Shown one piece after another: positions 25,988-33,830 of a DNA stretch of 64,000 bases (its first letter is position 1; each line of letters starts with the position of its first letter). The translations under genes were made by a program, and so were the position numbers. The notes beneath the pieces are model-generated. The model did no database searches, was not told where the DNA came from, and saw nothing but the letters and a program-made list of their open reading frames with translations. The DNA comes from Myxococcales bacterium (GTDB lineage: Bacteria; Myxococcota_A; Polyangia; Polyangiales; Polyangiaceae): positions 1 to 64,000 of the forward strand of contig SECP01000009.1 of NCBI GenBank assembly GCA_004193285.1, given 5' to 3'.

Positions 25988-27328
25988 ATGCGCTCGCTCG
26001 TCTTTGCGTTGCCTCTCGCCGTCGCGTGCTCCAAGTCCGAGCCGGCGCCGCCCAGCCCGCCCGCGGCGCCGCCCAGCGCCAAGAGCGCCCCCGCCGCGCC
26101 GCCCAGTGCCTCCGCCGCGCCCAGTGCCGCGCTGCCGCCGGGGGGCCCGAAGAACGTGCTGTTCGTCACGATCGACAGCCTGCGCGCCGACAGCTTCACC
26201 AAGGAGTACGCGCCCAACTTGTACGCGCTCGCGCAGAAGTGCACGACCTACGACAGCGCGTATTCGATCTCCAGCTACACCGCCAAGAGCGTCGCGGCGT
26301 TCTTGAGCGGCCAGTATCCGAGCACGCTGTACCGAAGCGGCTTCTTCTTCGCGAGCTACGGTAGCGCCAACACGTTCATGGCCGAGCAGCTGCAGAAGAG
26401 CGGCATCGCCACCCTCGGCTGGTTTGGTCACATGTACTTCTCTCGCGCCAAAGGCCTCGAGCAAGGCTTCGACGAGTGGCGCACGACGCCCGGCATCAGC
26501 TTCGACGCGCAAACCGACAACCACGTCACCGGCGACAAGATGACGGCGTTGGGCATCGAGCTTTTGGGGAAGCCGGAGCTCAAGACCAAACAGTTTTTCG
26601 CGTGGGCCCACTACATGGACCCGCACGACCAGTACAATCGCCACGAAGAAGCGCCCACCTTCGGCAACAAAGCGCGCGACCGCTACGCGCAAGAGATCTT
26701 CTACACGGACCTGTGGGTAAAGAAGCTGCTGGACTTCGTGGACCAGCAGCCGTTCGGCAAAGACACGTATTTGGTGCTGTCCGCCGATCACGGCGAGGCT
26801 TTCGGTGAGCACGGCATGTACAAGCACGCCTTCGAGCTGTGGGACGTGCTCACCCGCGTGCCGCTCGTGGTGTGCGGGCCTGGGGTGAAGGCGCAGCGCA
26901 TCAAGGAGCGGCGCTCCCACATCGACTTGGTGCCGACCTTCTTGGACTTGCTCGGTCAAAAGCCGGCGACGCCGCTCCCTGGCCAAAGCCTGGGGCCCGA
27001 GCTCACGGGAGCGGAGCCGCCGAAGCCGCGCGAGCCGATTTACCTGGAGCTCACGGAGGACAGCCACAATCCGCCGCGGCGCGCCGTCATCCGTGGGGCT
27101 TACAAGCTCATCTGGAGTGGGCCGAGCGACAAGTTCCAGCTCTACGACCTCGAGCGAGATCCCGGCGAAGAAAAAGATCTGGCCAAAACCGAGGCGGATA
27201 CCTTGAAGGATATGGTCGCCGCTTACCGCGCTTTCTGGGACAAGCTGCCGATCGTGGAGCCGTACGGAAACATGAAGCTGAAAGAAGGCGGCACGGCGCG
27301 CGGTCCGACGGGCCCGAAGGCAGACTGA
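25988..27328 (+). CDS. Alkaline-phosphatase-superfamily (sulfatase-like) lipoprotein
   Basis: A 446-residue predicted lipoprotein (LPLAVACSKSEP) with a Pro/Ala/Ser linker to about residue 55. The catalytic domain has VLFVTIDSLRAD (metal ligands), the DPHDQY region, and LSADHGEAFGEHG. In the nucleophile position, where sulfatases have C/S-x-P-x-R, it has Thr (SYTAKSVAAFLSG), as in Thr-type phospho-transferases of this superfamily. It should therefore not be called a formylglycine sulfatase without evidence. It ends with YDLERDPGEEKDLA, common in sulfatases. It is the last large gene of the small-envelope-protein run. Confidence 0.85.
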   Translation: MRSLVFALPLAVACSKSEPAPPSPPAAPPSAKSAPAAPPSASAAPSAALPPGGPKNVLFVTIDSLRADSFTKEYAPNLYALAQKCTTYDSAYSISSYTAKSVAAFLSGQYPSTLYRSGFFFASYGSANTFMAEQLQKSGIATLGWFGHMYFSRAKGLEQGFDEWRTTPGISFDAQTDNHVTGDKMTALGIELLGKPELKTKQFFAWAHYMDPHDQYNRHEEAPTFGNKARDRYAQEIFYTDLWVKKLLDFVDQQPFGKDTYLVLSADHGEAFGEHGMYKHAFELWDVLTRVPLVVCGPGVKAQRIKERRSHIDLVPTFLDLLGQKPATPLPGQSLGPELTGAEPPKPREPIYLELTEDSHNPPRRAVIRGAYKLIWSGPSDKFQLYDLERDPGEEKDLAKTEADTLKDMVAAYRAFWDKLPIVEPYGNMKLKEGGTARGPTGPKAD

Positions 27329-27360
27329 ACTTTCGGTCGGCTCGTCCGTTCGATGAGAGC

Positions 27361-27561
27361 GTGACGAGCTCGATTCGCGTTCTCTTGATCGCCGCTCTGG
27401 TGACACTGTGCGCGAGCGCCAACGCCAGTGTTCAGTCGTGCAACACGCGCTGCCAAACCGCGCAGACGGACTGCAACCTGCGCTGCGACGGCAGCATTCC
27501 GTGCATCAACCAGTGTCAGGTCTCCGCCGACAGCTGCGCTGAGTCGTGTCTCAAGCAGTGA
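27361..27561 (+). CDS. Secreted 66-residue peptide with four CX3C motifs
   Basis: A small exported protein starting at GTG 27361, 32 nt after the preceding stop. The signal peptide (RVLLIAALVTLCASANA) should be cut after ANA, leaving about 43 residues with eight cysteines spaced C-x3-C-x6-C-x3-C-x5-C-x3-C-x6-C-x3-C. This regular pairing suggests a helical hairpin held by disulfides, similar in logic to eukaryotic CX3C/CHCH proteins. I know no named family for it. The coding case rests on the signal peptide, the regular Cys pattern and the operon position. Confidence 0.6.
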   Translation: MTSSIRVLLIAALVTLCASANASVQSCNTRCQTAQTDCNLRCDGSIPCINQCQVSADSCAESCLKQ

Positions 27562-27568
27562 GCGCACA

Positions 27569-27590
27569 GGCGCGCACTCGTGCGCACGCC
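27569..27590. terminator. Hairpin between convergent genes
   Basis: GCGCAC-TC-GTGCGC (27572-27585) with further partial pairing outside forms a GC-rich hairpin in the 42-bp gap between a plus-strand and a minus-strand gene. There is no T-run. It is a possible two-way transcription stop. Confidence 0.3.
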
Positions 27591-27603
27591 CAAGTCCGCT
27601 CGC

Positions 27604-28620
27604 CTACTTGAGCACCGAAGCGACGTCCGTCTCGATTTGCTCGGCCGTGGCCGCGGGCACCTTGACGTACCAGCGGTCCCACTCCGTGCGCGCGAGGTAG
27701 TCGTTGCCCTTCTCGCCCGGCACCTTATACAGCTCCACGAAACCGACTGCTTTTCCGCCGTCGAAGTAGTCCACCCGAACGATGGCGCTCTCGGGCTTGA
27801 GGGCGGTGGCTGGCTTCTCCACGAACTCGGTGCCGCGCAGCCGGTTCAGCTTGGTGACCCAGTTGCCCGCGGTCTCGTCTTGCTTGCTCGGCGTCGCCGG
27901 GTCGCCCCAGCCGTCGTTCTTCTCTTTCACGCGCACGAGCTCGCGGGTCTTGCTGCCCTTCTGGATGCGAACGCGCTGGATCTCTTCGTTCTTGAAGCCG
28001 TGCAGGTCACGCTCGGGGAGCCGTGAGTCGCCGAACATCAAGCTCTGGGCGATGTCACCGGAGATCGCGAACACCTCGCCGCTCTGGTATTTGACGTAGC
28101 GGTCCGCGCCGCCAGGCGTGGTTCCGCCGATGACGAGTGTGTGCTCCTTGCCGTCGACCGTAACCTTCAGCGTGCCTTCGGGCTTGTCGAGCCCGAACTC
28201 TTCGTAGCGACCGGCCTCCACTTTGCCGACGGCTCGCAGCGCCTTGAGCGGGGCAAGCGCCTTGACCAAAGCTTCGCCGGCCTTGACCGACACGAAGCGC
28301 GTCGTCTCCTTCTTCGGCTCCGCGCCCTCGGGGGGCTTGAGCGGAGCGCCTGGCACTCCCTCGTGGGGGTTCTTGGCGGGGGCGTCTTCCTTATCCACCA
28401 CCCCGACGTAGTAGTAGCCAAGGTCGTCTTTTTGGCTCTCCAGACGCACCTTGCGCGTCTTGCCTTCGAACGAGAGCTTGCTGAACGTGGCCTGGCTGCC
28501 GCTCCAGACGTCCACCGCCGGTTGCTCTTTTTCGGGCGCGACCTCGTCCTTGTTCCAGACGGAGTACGCAAGCCCGGCCGAGACGACCAGCACCGCCGCG
28601 TGTAGCGCGAGCGGCTTCAC
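27604..28620 (-). CDS. DUF4340 protein of an ABC transporter operon
   Basis: A 338-residue protein with one N-terminal hydrophobic helix (LHAAVLVVSAGLAYSVW) that could be an uncleaved anchor, and a beta-rich extracytoplasmic part with repeated ALAPLKALRAVGKVEAGRYEEFGL-type and KVTVDGKEHTLVIGG stretches, characteristic of DUF4340. In many bacteria DUF4340 genes sit beside GldG-like and ABC genes, exactly as here: the start overlaps the GldG-like stop (28617-28620). The role is unknown; partnership with the transporter is inferred. Confidence 0.85.
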   Translation of the reverse strand: MKPLALHAAVLVVSAGLAYSVWNKDEVAPEKEQPAVDVWSGSQATFSKLSFEGKTRKVRLESQKDDLGYYYVGVVDKEDAPAKNPHEGVPGAPLKPPEGAEPKKETTRFVSVKAGEALVKALAPLKALRAVGKVEAGRYEEFGLDKPEGTLKVTVDGKEHTLVIGGTTPGGADRYVKYQSGEVFAISGDIAQSLMFGDSRLPERDLHGFKNEEIQRVRIQKGSKTRELVRVKEKNDGWGDPATPSKQDETAGNWVTKLNRLRGTEFVEKPATALKPESAIVRVDYFDGGKAVGFVELYKVPGEKGNDYLARTEWDRWYVKVPAATAEQIETDVASVLK

Positions 28621-30725
28621 TTTCGGCCTCCTTGCAGAGTGCGGCGTCGGACGAACAAGCCCGCCGCGAGGACGATCGCCGGAACCCCGAAGATGGTGGA
28701 GTAAAACCAGGTCAGGTCTTGCTGCTTGGTGTGCTCGATCAGCACGTCTTCCTCGCTGTTGGTCTGCCCCATGAAGCTCTCTTCGCCAACGAGCCAGCGC
28801 ATGGCGTCCACGAACAGGACCTCGTTGCCCTGCACGTTGCTCATGGCCAAATCGGAGAACACGTCCGCGTCCGCAATGACGAACGCGCGCATCTCCTTCG
28901 GCTCAGCCTTCTTGTCTTTGCTCTTTTCGTCCGCGCTCGGCGCCGCGCTACCGGTGACCGGGCGCGTCACCGCAGCCGCGACGTTGTAGGTCGCCGACTT
29001 TTCCAGCTCCTTGTCGAGCCGGTAGTTACCGTTCTTGTCACCCCACGTGCCGGTCGGTGAGCGCAGCGTGAAGTCCACTTTCCCGGCGAGGTTCTGCGGT
29101 TTGTCCAGGCTGCCGGCGCCGAGCACCACGATGGCCGCGCGCGGCGCGTTGCGGCTGAGGGTGGAGACCGACGCGTGGGAGGAAAAGTTGGTGACCGCGA
29201 GCCGCGTGCGGTCCGAGTCGTTATTGCGCGCCCGAATGTGCTGGGTCTCGTTGCTGAGCAAGTCCGGCGAGAACGTGAGACCGGTCACGCCGATGAGCCC
29301 CGCCAGGTGCGGCGGAGCGGGGGTCGGAGGAGTGGGCGGCGGCGTCACCTTGGCCGAACCGGAAGGCGCGGGCTTGGCGGCAGGCGCCGCCGAAGGGGCC
29401 GCGGCTGCGCTCGAGCCAGGGGTAGCAGCGTCCTCGCCGCCTTGCCCCGCGGCGGCAGCCAGCTCCAGGTTCGAGCTGGACTCGGGATCGAGCGCCAACA
29501 GCAGGTGCCCGCCTCCATCCGCGAAGCGCTGGAGTGACGCCAGCTCTTCCGCCGAAAACGCGCTGCTCGGGCCCAGCACCGCCACCGCGTCCGCGTCTGT
29601 CGGCACCTCGCTGCCCAGGCCCTGACCGAGGCCGAGGTCCTTGACGGTCACGTTCTGCTTTTGGAGCCAGAGCTTGGCGCGAGCCGCGGTCCGGCCGTCC
29701 TTCTCCGCGCTGCCTTTCGGCGCGTCGTTGATCTCGCCGTGGCCGACCGTAAAATAGACGGTTTTATGCGAGCGAACGGCCTTCAGCAGCTGCTCCTGAA
29801 AGTCCCGATCCAAGGTCAGCAGCTTGGGGCGGGCGGCCTCGAGGTCCGTGCCGACGTTCAGGGTGTACGTCGCACTGCCCTTGGAGAGGATCACCACGCC
29901 GTCTTGCGTGGCGCGTAGCTCCTTGGCCAGCTTGGGCGCGAGCAGGCGGTCCCGGACCTCCACCTTCAGCTTCGGGCTCACTGCCGAGAGCTCTTTCAAG
30001 TACCCGGCGACCTCGTTTTTGACCTCGCTCACCTCGGGGAAGAACGCCACCACCCGGATCGGCTCGGTGAGGCTCTTGGCGATCTTGGTCGTCGACTCAC
30101 CGGGGCGCGACGTTTTGAAATACGAGTAGTCCCACTTCTTCGTGATGCCGCCAGCGGCGTAAGTCAGCAGTGAGCCGTACACGACGACCATGGCCATCGC
30201 TCCGCCGGCCATCGCCGCTGCTTTCACGCGCCTCGCCTCGGGCCGCTCCGCGCGGCGCATCGGCCGCAGCGCCGCCTCCGCGAAGATTTGCGGCACGACC
30301 GCGAGCGTGAGGAGCGATACCCAAAGAACCCGCAGGAGCTCGATGGCGTGATCGCGCTTTTCGGTCGTCAGCTTGGCGAGTCCGAGGCGCTCAGTGCCCG
30401 AGTCCGTGGTGACGTAGTAGACGGCGAGCGCCAGCACGCCGAGCAGAGAAAGCAGCGCGAGCAGCCGCTCGATGCTGGCTCGCTCGCCCTGGGCCTTGTA
30501 CTTGGGGGAGAAGCGCAGGCCGGTCGCCACCAGGACCGCGAGCACGCCGAGCGCGGTGAAAAGCCCCGCGCCCTTCTCCAGGCCGGAGAGCACGCGCTCG
30601 CCAACGAGCACGAGCGCGAAGCCGCTCAGGTAGAGCGGAAGGATCCAGCCCGGCGCGCCGCGCCCGACCGCAACTGCGGACAGTGAAGGCTTCACCGGCT
30701 TCCCCGGGGTGCTGGAGGAGCTCAT
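28617..30725 (-). CDS. GldG-family ABC transporter auxiliary protein
   Basis: A 702-residue membrane protein. Four hydrophobic helices at the N-terminus (about 26-44, 50-67, 88-105, 125-175) precede a large extracytoplasmic part with VGHGEINDAPKG, then a low-complexity Ala/Pro linker (about 420-480) and a final helix (about 675-692) before a basic end. This is the layout of GldG-family proteins (intra-gliding ABC component), which resemble IFT52-like domains. In Bacteroidetes GldA/F/G support gliding; in other phyla the role is unknown. The start overlaps the permease stop by 4 nt. Start at ATG 30725 is fixed by that overlap. Confidence 0.85.
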   Translation of the reverse strand: MSSSSTPGKPVKPSLSAVAVGRGAPGWILPLYLSGFALVLVGERVLSGLEKGAGLFTALGVLAVLVATGLRFSPKYKAQGERASIERLLALLSLLGVLALAVYYVTTDSGTERLGLAKLTTEKRDHAIELLRVLWVSLLTLAVVPQIFAEAALRPMRRAERPEARRVKAAAMAGGAMAMVVVYGSLLTYAAGGITKKWDYSYFKTSRPGESTTKIAKSLTEPIRVVAFFPEVSEVKNEVAGYLKELSAVSPKLKVEVRDRLLAPKLAKELRATQDGVVILSKGSATYTLNVGTDLEAARPKLLTLDRDFQEQLLKAVRSHKTVYFTVGHGEINDAPKGSAEKDGRTAARAKLWLQKQNVTVKDLGLGQGLGSEVPTDADAVAVLGPSSAFSAEELASLQRFADGGGHLLLALDPESSSNLELAAAAGQGGEDAATPGSSAAAAPSAAPAAKPAPSGSAKVTPPPTPPTPAPPHLAGLIGVTGLTFSPDLLSNETQHIRARNNDSDRTRLAVTNFSSHASVSTLSRNAPRAAIVVLGAGSLDKPQNLAGKVDFTLRSPTGTWGDKNGNYRLDKELEKSATYNVAAAVTRPVTGSAAPSADEKSKDKKAEPKEMRAFVIADADVFSDLAMSNVQGNEVLFVDAMRWLVGEESFMGQTNSEEDVLIEHTKQQDLTWFYSTIFGVPAIVLAAGLFVRRRTLQGGRK

Positions 30726-31447
30726 TGCCACCTCCGGGCCTCGAGCACTTTGATCGAAGCGAACAGAAACGCGTAAGTGAACAGCACGTAAAACACCACG
30801 CCCGAGGGCAGCAAAATACCGTTCATGAACGGCCGAAAATTCTCGTGATGCACCGCGAGCGCGGAGACGAACTGGTTGAGCGGCGGCTCGGTCGCCTTGG
30901 CCACCATCCACAGCAGCACGAAGATCGCCGCCAGCAGCGCGCTGATGATGAGCGCCACCACTTGGGAGCTTGCGAGCGCGGAGCCGAATACGCCGATCGC
31001 AGTGAGCGCTCCGCCCAGCAGCAACAGCCCCAGGTAGCCGACCACGATGTGCCCGATCGCCACCTTGCCGTGAACGAACAGCCAAGCCGGCATGTAGACG
31101 GAAAGGAGCGTGGTCAGCGCCAACACGCCGAAGGCCGCCAAGAACTTGCCGATCACGATGTCTCGATCGGCGACCGGCGACGTATTGAGCAGCACCAGCG
31201 TGCCCGTCTGCCGTTCCTCCGCGAGCGAGCGGATCGTCAGCAGGATGGCGGCGATCATGGTCACGCCGGAGGTGTTGTAGAAGAACTGCGTCAGCACCTG
31301 GCCGCTCAGCAGCCGCTTGTCGAGCCCGTTGTAAAAGTTGAACAGCAGGCCGTCCACCAGGAGGGCGCCGGCCATCAGCGCGGGGCCCATCCACGAGCGG
31401 AAGTACGAGCCGAACTCACGTCGTGCAATCAGCAGCGCGGTGCTCAT
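30722..31447 (-). CDS. ABC-2 type permease (GldF-like)
   Basis: A 241-residue protein with six hydrophobic helices and the ABC-2 pattern: REFGSYFRSWMG near the start, and SLAEERQTGTLVLLNTSP between helices 2 and 3, a conserved coupling stretch of NosY/GldF-type permeases. ATG 31447 overlaps the ATPase stop and its stop overlaps the GldG-like start, so the three proteins are made in one coupled unit. Substrate unknown. Confidence 0.9.
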   Translation of the reverse strand: MSTALLIARREFGSYFRSWMGPALMAGALLVDGLLFNFYNGLDKRLLSGQVLTQFFYNTSGVTMIAAILLTIRSLAEERQTGTLVLLNTSPVADRDIVIGKFLAAFGVLALTTLLSVYMPAWLFVHGKVAIGHIVVGYLGLLLLGGALTAIGVFGSALASSQVVALIISALLAAIFVLLWMVAKATEPPLNQFVSALAVHHENFRPFMNGILLPSGVVFYVLFTYAFLFASIKVLEARRWQ

Positions 31448-32487
31448 GCTGCGCCTCCTTCCTCGGCTTTGGGGGCCTCCGCCGCGTCGCCTTCTTTGCG
31501 GCGCTTCTTCCGCCGCCGCACGGGCGCGTCTTCCCCGCCTTCGCCCAGCAGCTCCAAGAACATGCTCTCCAGTTGCTGCTCGCGACCGAGCGAGAGCACG
31601 CTGATGTCCGCCTGCACCAGCGCGCGGCACAGTGCGTCGCGCAGGTCACCTTCACCGCGCACGCTGAGCGAAGCGACGCCGTCCCCCCGCTCCGTCGGCT
31701 TCAGCCGCTCGGCGAGGGACACGCCCGGAACGCGCTGCGCGACCTCGATGGCGCGCGCCAGCGCCGCGTCCTCGGTGGCGCCGGCGACGCGAACGGTGAC
31801 GGTCGCGCGAGCGCCCTGGCGAAGCTCGCCGGACAGCTCGGACTCGGTGCCGGACCACTCGATTTTGCCCGACTTGATGACCATGATCCGGTCGCAGGTC
31901 TCGCTGATCTCGGACAAGATGTGGCTGGAGAGCACCACCGTGTGCTCCCCCTTCAGGTTTTTCACGAGCTCCCGCATCTCCACGATCTGAACGGGGTCCA
32001 GCCCGGAGATGGGCTCGTCCAGCACCACGAAGTCCGGCGCATGCACGATGGCTTGGGCGATGCCGACGCGCTGCTTGTAACCGTGCGACAGCGCCCCGAT
32101 CACCTTCTTGGCGACGTCGCCCAGCTCCGTCAGCTCCACCGCTTCCGCGACGAGCTTGGCCGTCCGCGCGCTGGGCACGCCGCGTAGGCGCGCGGCGAAC
32201 GTGAGGTAGTCGTTCACGCTCAGGTCCTCGTACAGCGGGGGGCGGTCCGGCAGATAGCCGACCTTCTGCTTCACCAGGTCCGGGCGCTCGACCACGTCCA
32301 CCCCGCCCACCTTGACGGAGCCGCTCGTTGGGAGCAGGTCGCAGGCCAAGATGCGAAGGGTCGTGGTCTTACCGGCGCCGTTTAGCCCCAAAAGCCCGAT
32401 AATTTCCCCACGCTCGATGCTCGTGGTCAGCGGTCCGACGGCCCGCTGATCGCCGTAGTACTTGTAGAGCTCTTGGATTTCGATCAC
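31444..32487 (-). CDS. ABC transporter ATP-binding protein (GldA-like)
   Basis: A 347-residue ATPase. Walker A is GLNGAGKTT (34-42), the Q-loop is near VGYLPDRPPLYEDL, the signature is LSHGYKQRVG, Walker B is FVVLDEP, and the switch His is in LSSHIL. A C-terminal extension (about 225-347) carries an extra regulatory-type domain and a Lys/Arg-rich tail (RRRKKRRK). The layout matches GldA and related ABC-2 export ATPases. It is the first gene of the four-gene unit ATPase-permease-GldG-DUF4340. Confidence 0.93.
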   Translation of the reverse strand: MIEIQELYKYYGDQRAVGPLTTSIERGEIIGLLGLNGAGKTTTLRILACDLLPTSGSVKVGGVDVVERPDLVKQKVGYLPDRPPLYEDLSVNDYLTFAARLRGVPSARTAKLVAEAVELTELGDVAKKVIGALSHGYKQRVGIAQAIVHAPDFVVLDEPISGLDPVQIVEMRELVKNLKGEHTVVLSSHILSEISETCDRIMVIKSGKIEWSGTESELSGELRQGARATVTVRVAGATEDAALARAIEVAQRVPGVSLAERLKPTERGDGVASLSVRGEGDLRDALCRALVQADISVLSLGREQQLESMFLELLGEGGEDAPVRRRKKRRKEGDAAEAPKAEEGGAA

Positions 32488-32654
32488 GCAGAGCCTCGCT
32501 CCGAAAGAAATGCCTACCCGGGGCGACCGCCGCCCAACTGCAGGCCCCGGCGGTTACCACAAAGTTTCGGCGCGGTGATACCAAGAAGGTTCGGGCCTTA
32601 TTCCCGCAAACGACTTGAAAGCCGCCCGCAGCAGTAACATCGAACCCTTACGGA
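32488..32654. promoter_or_regulatory. Divergent promoter region, ABC operon and queG
   Basis: A 167-bp gap between divergent starts. On the plus side TTGAAA (32615-32620) and TAACAT (32635-32640) are present but only 14 bp apart, too close for a standard promoter. No clear operator is seen. Confidence 0.3.
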
Positions 32655-33830
32655 ATGACAGCCAGCCTCAGCCCGAGCCAAGAATCGCTCGAGCAGCGCA
32701 TCCTCGGCGCAGCTCGGGAGCTCGGCTTCGTCCGCGCCGGCATCGCTCTACCCGCGCGCGCCGAACAGGCGGCCGAGCGCCTCCGCGAATGGCTTGCGGC
32801 CGGTCATCACGGCGAGATGCAGTACATGGCGGGCGCGCTCGATCGCGCCGCGCCGGCTAGCTTGCTCGAGCGCGTGCAGAGCGTGCTCGTGGTCGCGCTG
32901 CCCTACGGCGGCGCTCCCACCGCGCTGCGCCGCAGCGAGACCGGTCCAGCCCTCACCGGTCGCGTGGCGCGCTACGCGCTGGGTGAAGACTACCACCGAG
33001 TGCTGAAGGCAAAGCTCGAGCGTCTGGGACAGACCATCGACTCTCTGGTGGGACGACCGGTCGAACGCCGCGCCTGCGTCGACAGCGCGCCGCTGCTCGA
33101 GCGCGATTTCGCCGTGCGAGCGGGTCTCGGCTTCGCCGCCAAGAGCACCCTCACGATCTTGCCCGGCGTCGGTAGCTTCGTCTTGCTCGGCGAGCTGCTT
33201 CTGGACCTGCCGCTCACTCCCACGAGCGCGCATGCGACCAGCGGCTGCGGGACGTGCACGGCGTGCCTGACCGCCTGCCCTACGAGCGCGTTCGTCGGCC
33301 CCTACGTGCTCGACGCGCGACGCTGCATCTCTTACCTCACGATCGAGCTCAAGGGCTCGATGCCGCGCGAGCTTCGGCCGCTGATCGGTACTCATGTTTT
33401 CGGCTGCGACATCTGTCAGGACGTGTGCCCCTGGAATCGCACCCGGCACGCGGCCGACCGCGACGCCGAGCTGGGCGTTCGTGCGGAGCTCGCCGAGCCG
33501 CAGCTCGTGGAGCTGCTCTTTCTGACCTCCACCGGCTACCGCCGGCTCGTCCGCGGGAGCGCGCTGTCGCGCGTGAGCCGCGCTCGCTTGTCCCGCAACG
33601 CCGCGGTGGCGCTCGGCAACACCCGGAGCCCCGCCGCGGAGGCCCCTCTCACTCGAGCCCTCCTCGGTCACTCGAGCGCGCTCGTGCGCGAGCACGCCGC
33701 GTGGGCGCTCGGCGCGCTCGGGGTGAGGCTCACGGAAGGCCGCGCCGCGCTCGCGCAGGCTGCGCAGGCTGACCCGGATGGCGACGTACGCGCCGAGGCG
33801 CGGCGCGCGCTCGAGCAGCCCGAGACCTAA
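32655..33830 (+). CDS. queG: Epoxyqueuosine reductase
   Basis: Cobalamin- and Fe-S-dependent enzyme that reduces epoxyqueuosine to queuosine in tRNA. The 391-residue protein has the ALPYG region, RACVDSAPLLERDFAVRAGLGF, then two [4Fe-4S] motifs: CGTCTACLTACPTSAF and GCDICQDVCPWN. A C-terminal HEAT-like segment (about 320-391) matches the long form of QueG. The stop overlaps that of the convergent sulfatase-like gene (CTAA). No other queuosine gene is nearby. Confidence 0.95.
   Translation: MTASLSPSQESLEQRILGAARELGFVRAGIALPARAEQAAERLREWLAAGHHGEMQYMAGALDRAAPASLLERVQSVLVVALPYGGAPTALRRSETGPALTGRVARYALGEDYHRVLKAKLERLGQTIDSLVGRPVERRACVDSAPLLERDFAVRAGLGFAAKSTLTILPGVGSFVLLGELLLDLPLTPTSAHATSGCGTCTACLTACPTSAFVGPYVLDARRCISYLTIELKGSMPRELRPLIGTHVFGCDICQDVCPWNRTRHAADRDAELGVRAELAEPQLVELLFLTSTGYRRLVRGSALSRVSRARLSRNAAVALGNTRSPAAEAPLTRALLGHSSALVREHAAWALGALGVRLTEGRAALAQAAQADPDGDVRAEARRALEQPET

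Noticed and set aside
30683..31990. A 435-codon plus-strand frame opposite the ABC permease
   Set aside because: The product is His/Arg/Gln-rich with no domain, opposite conserved permease and ATPase genes; typical of high-GC antisense frames.
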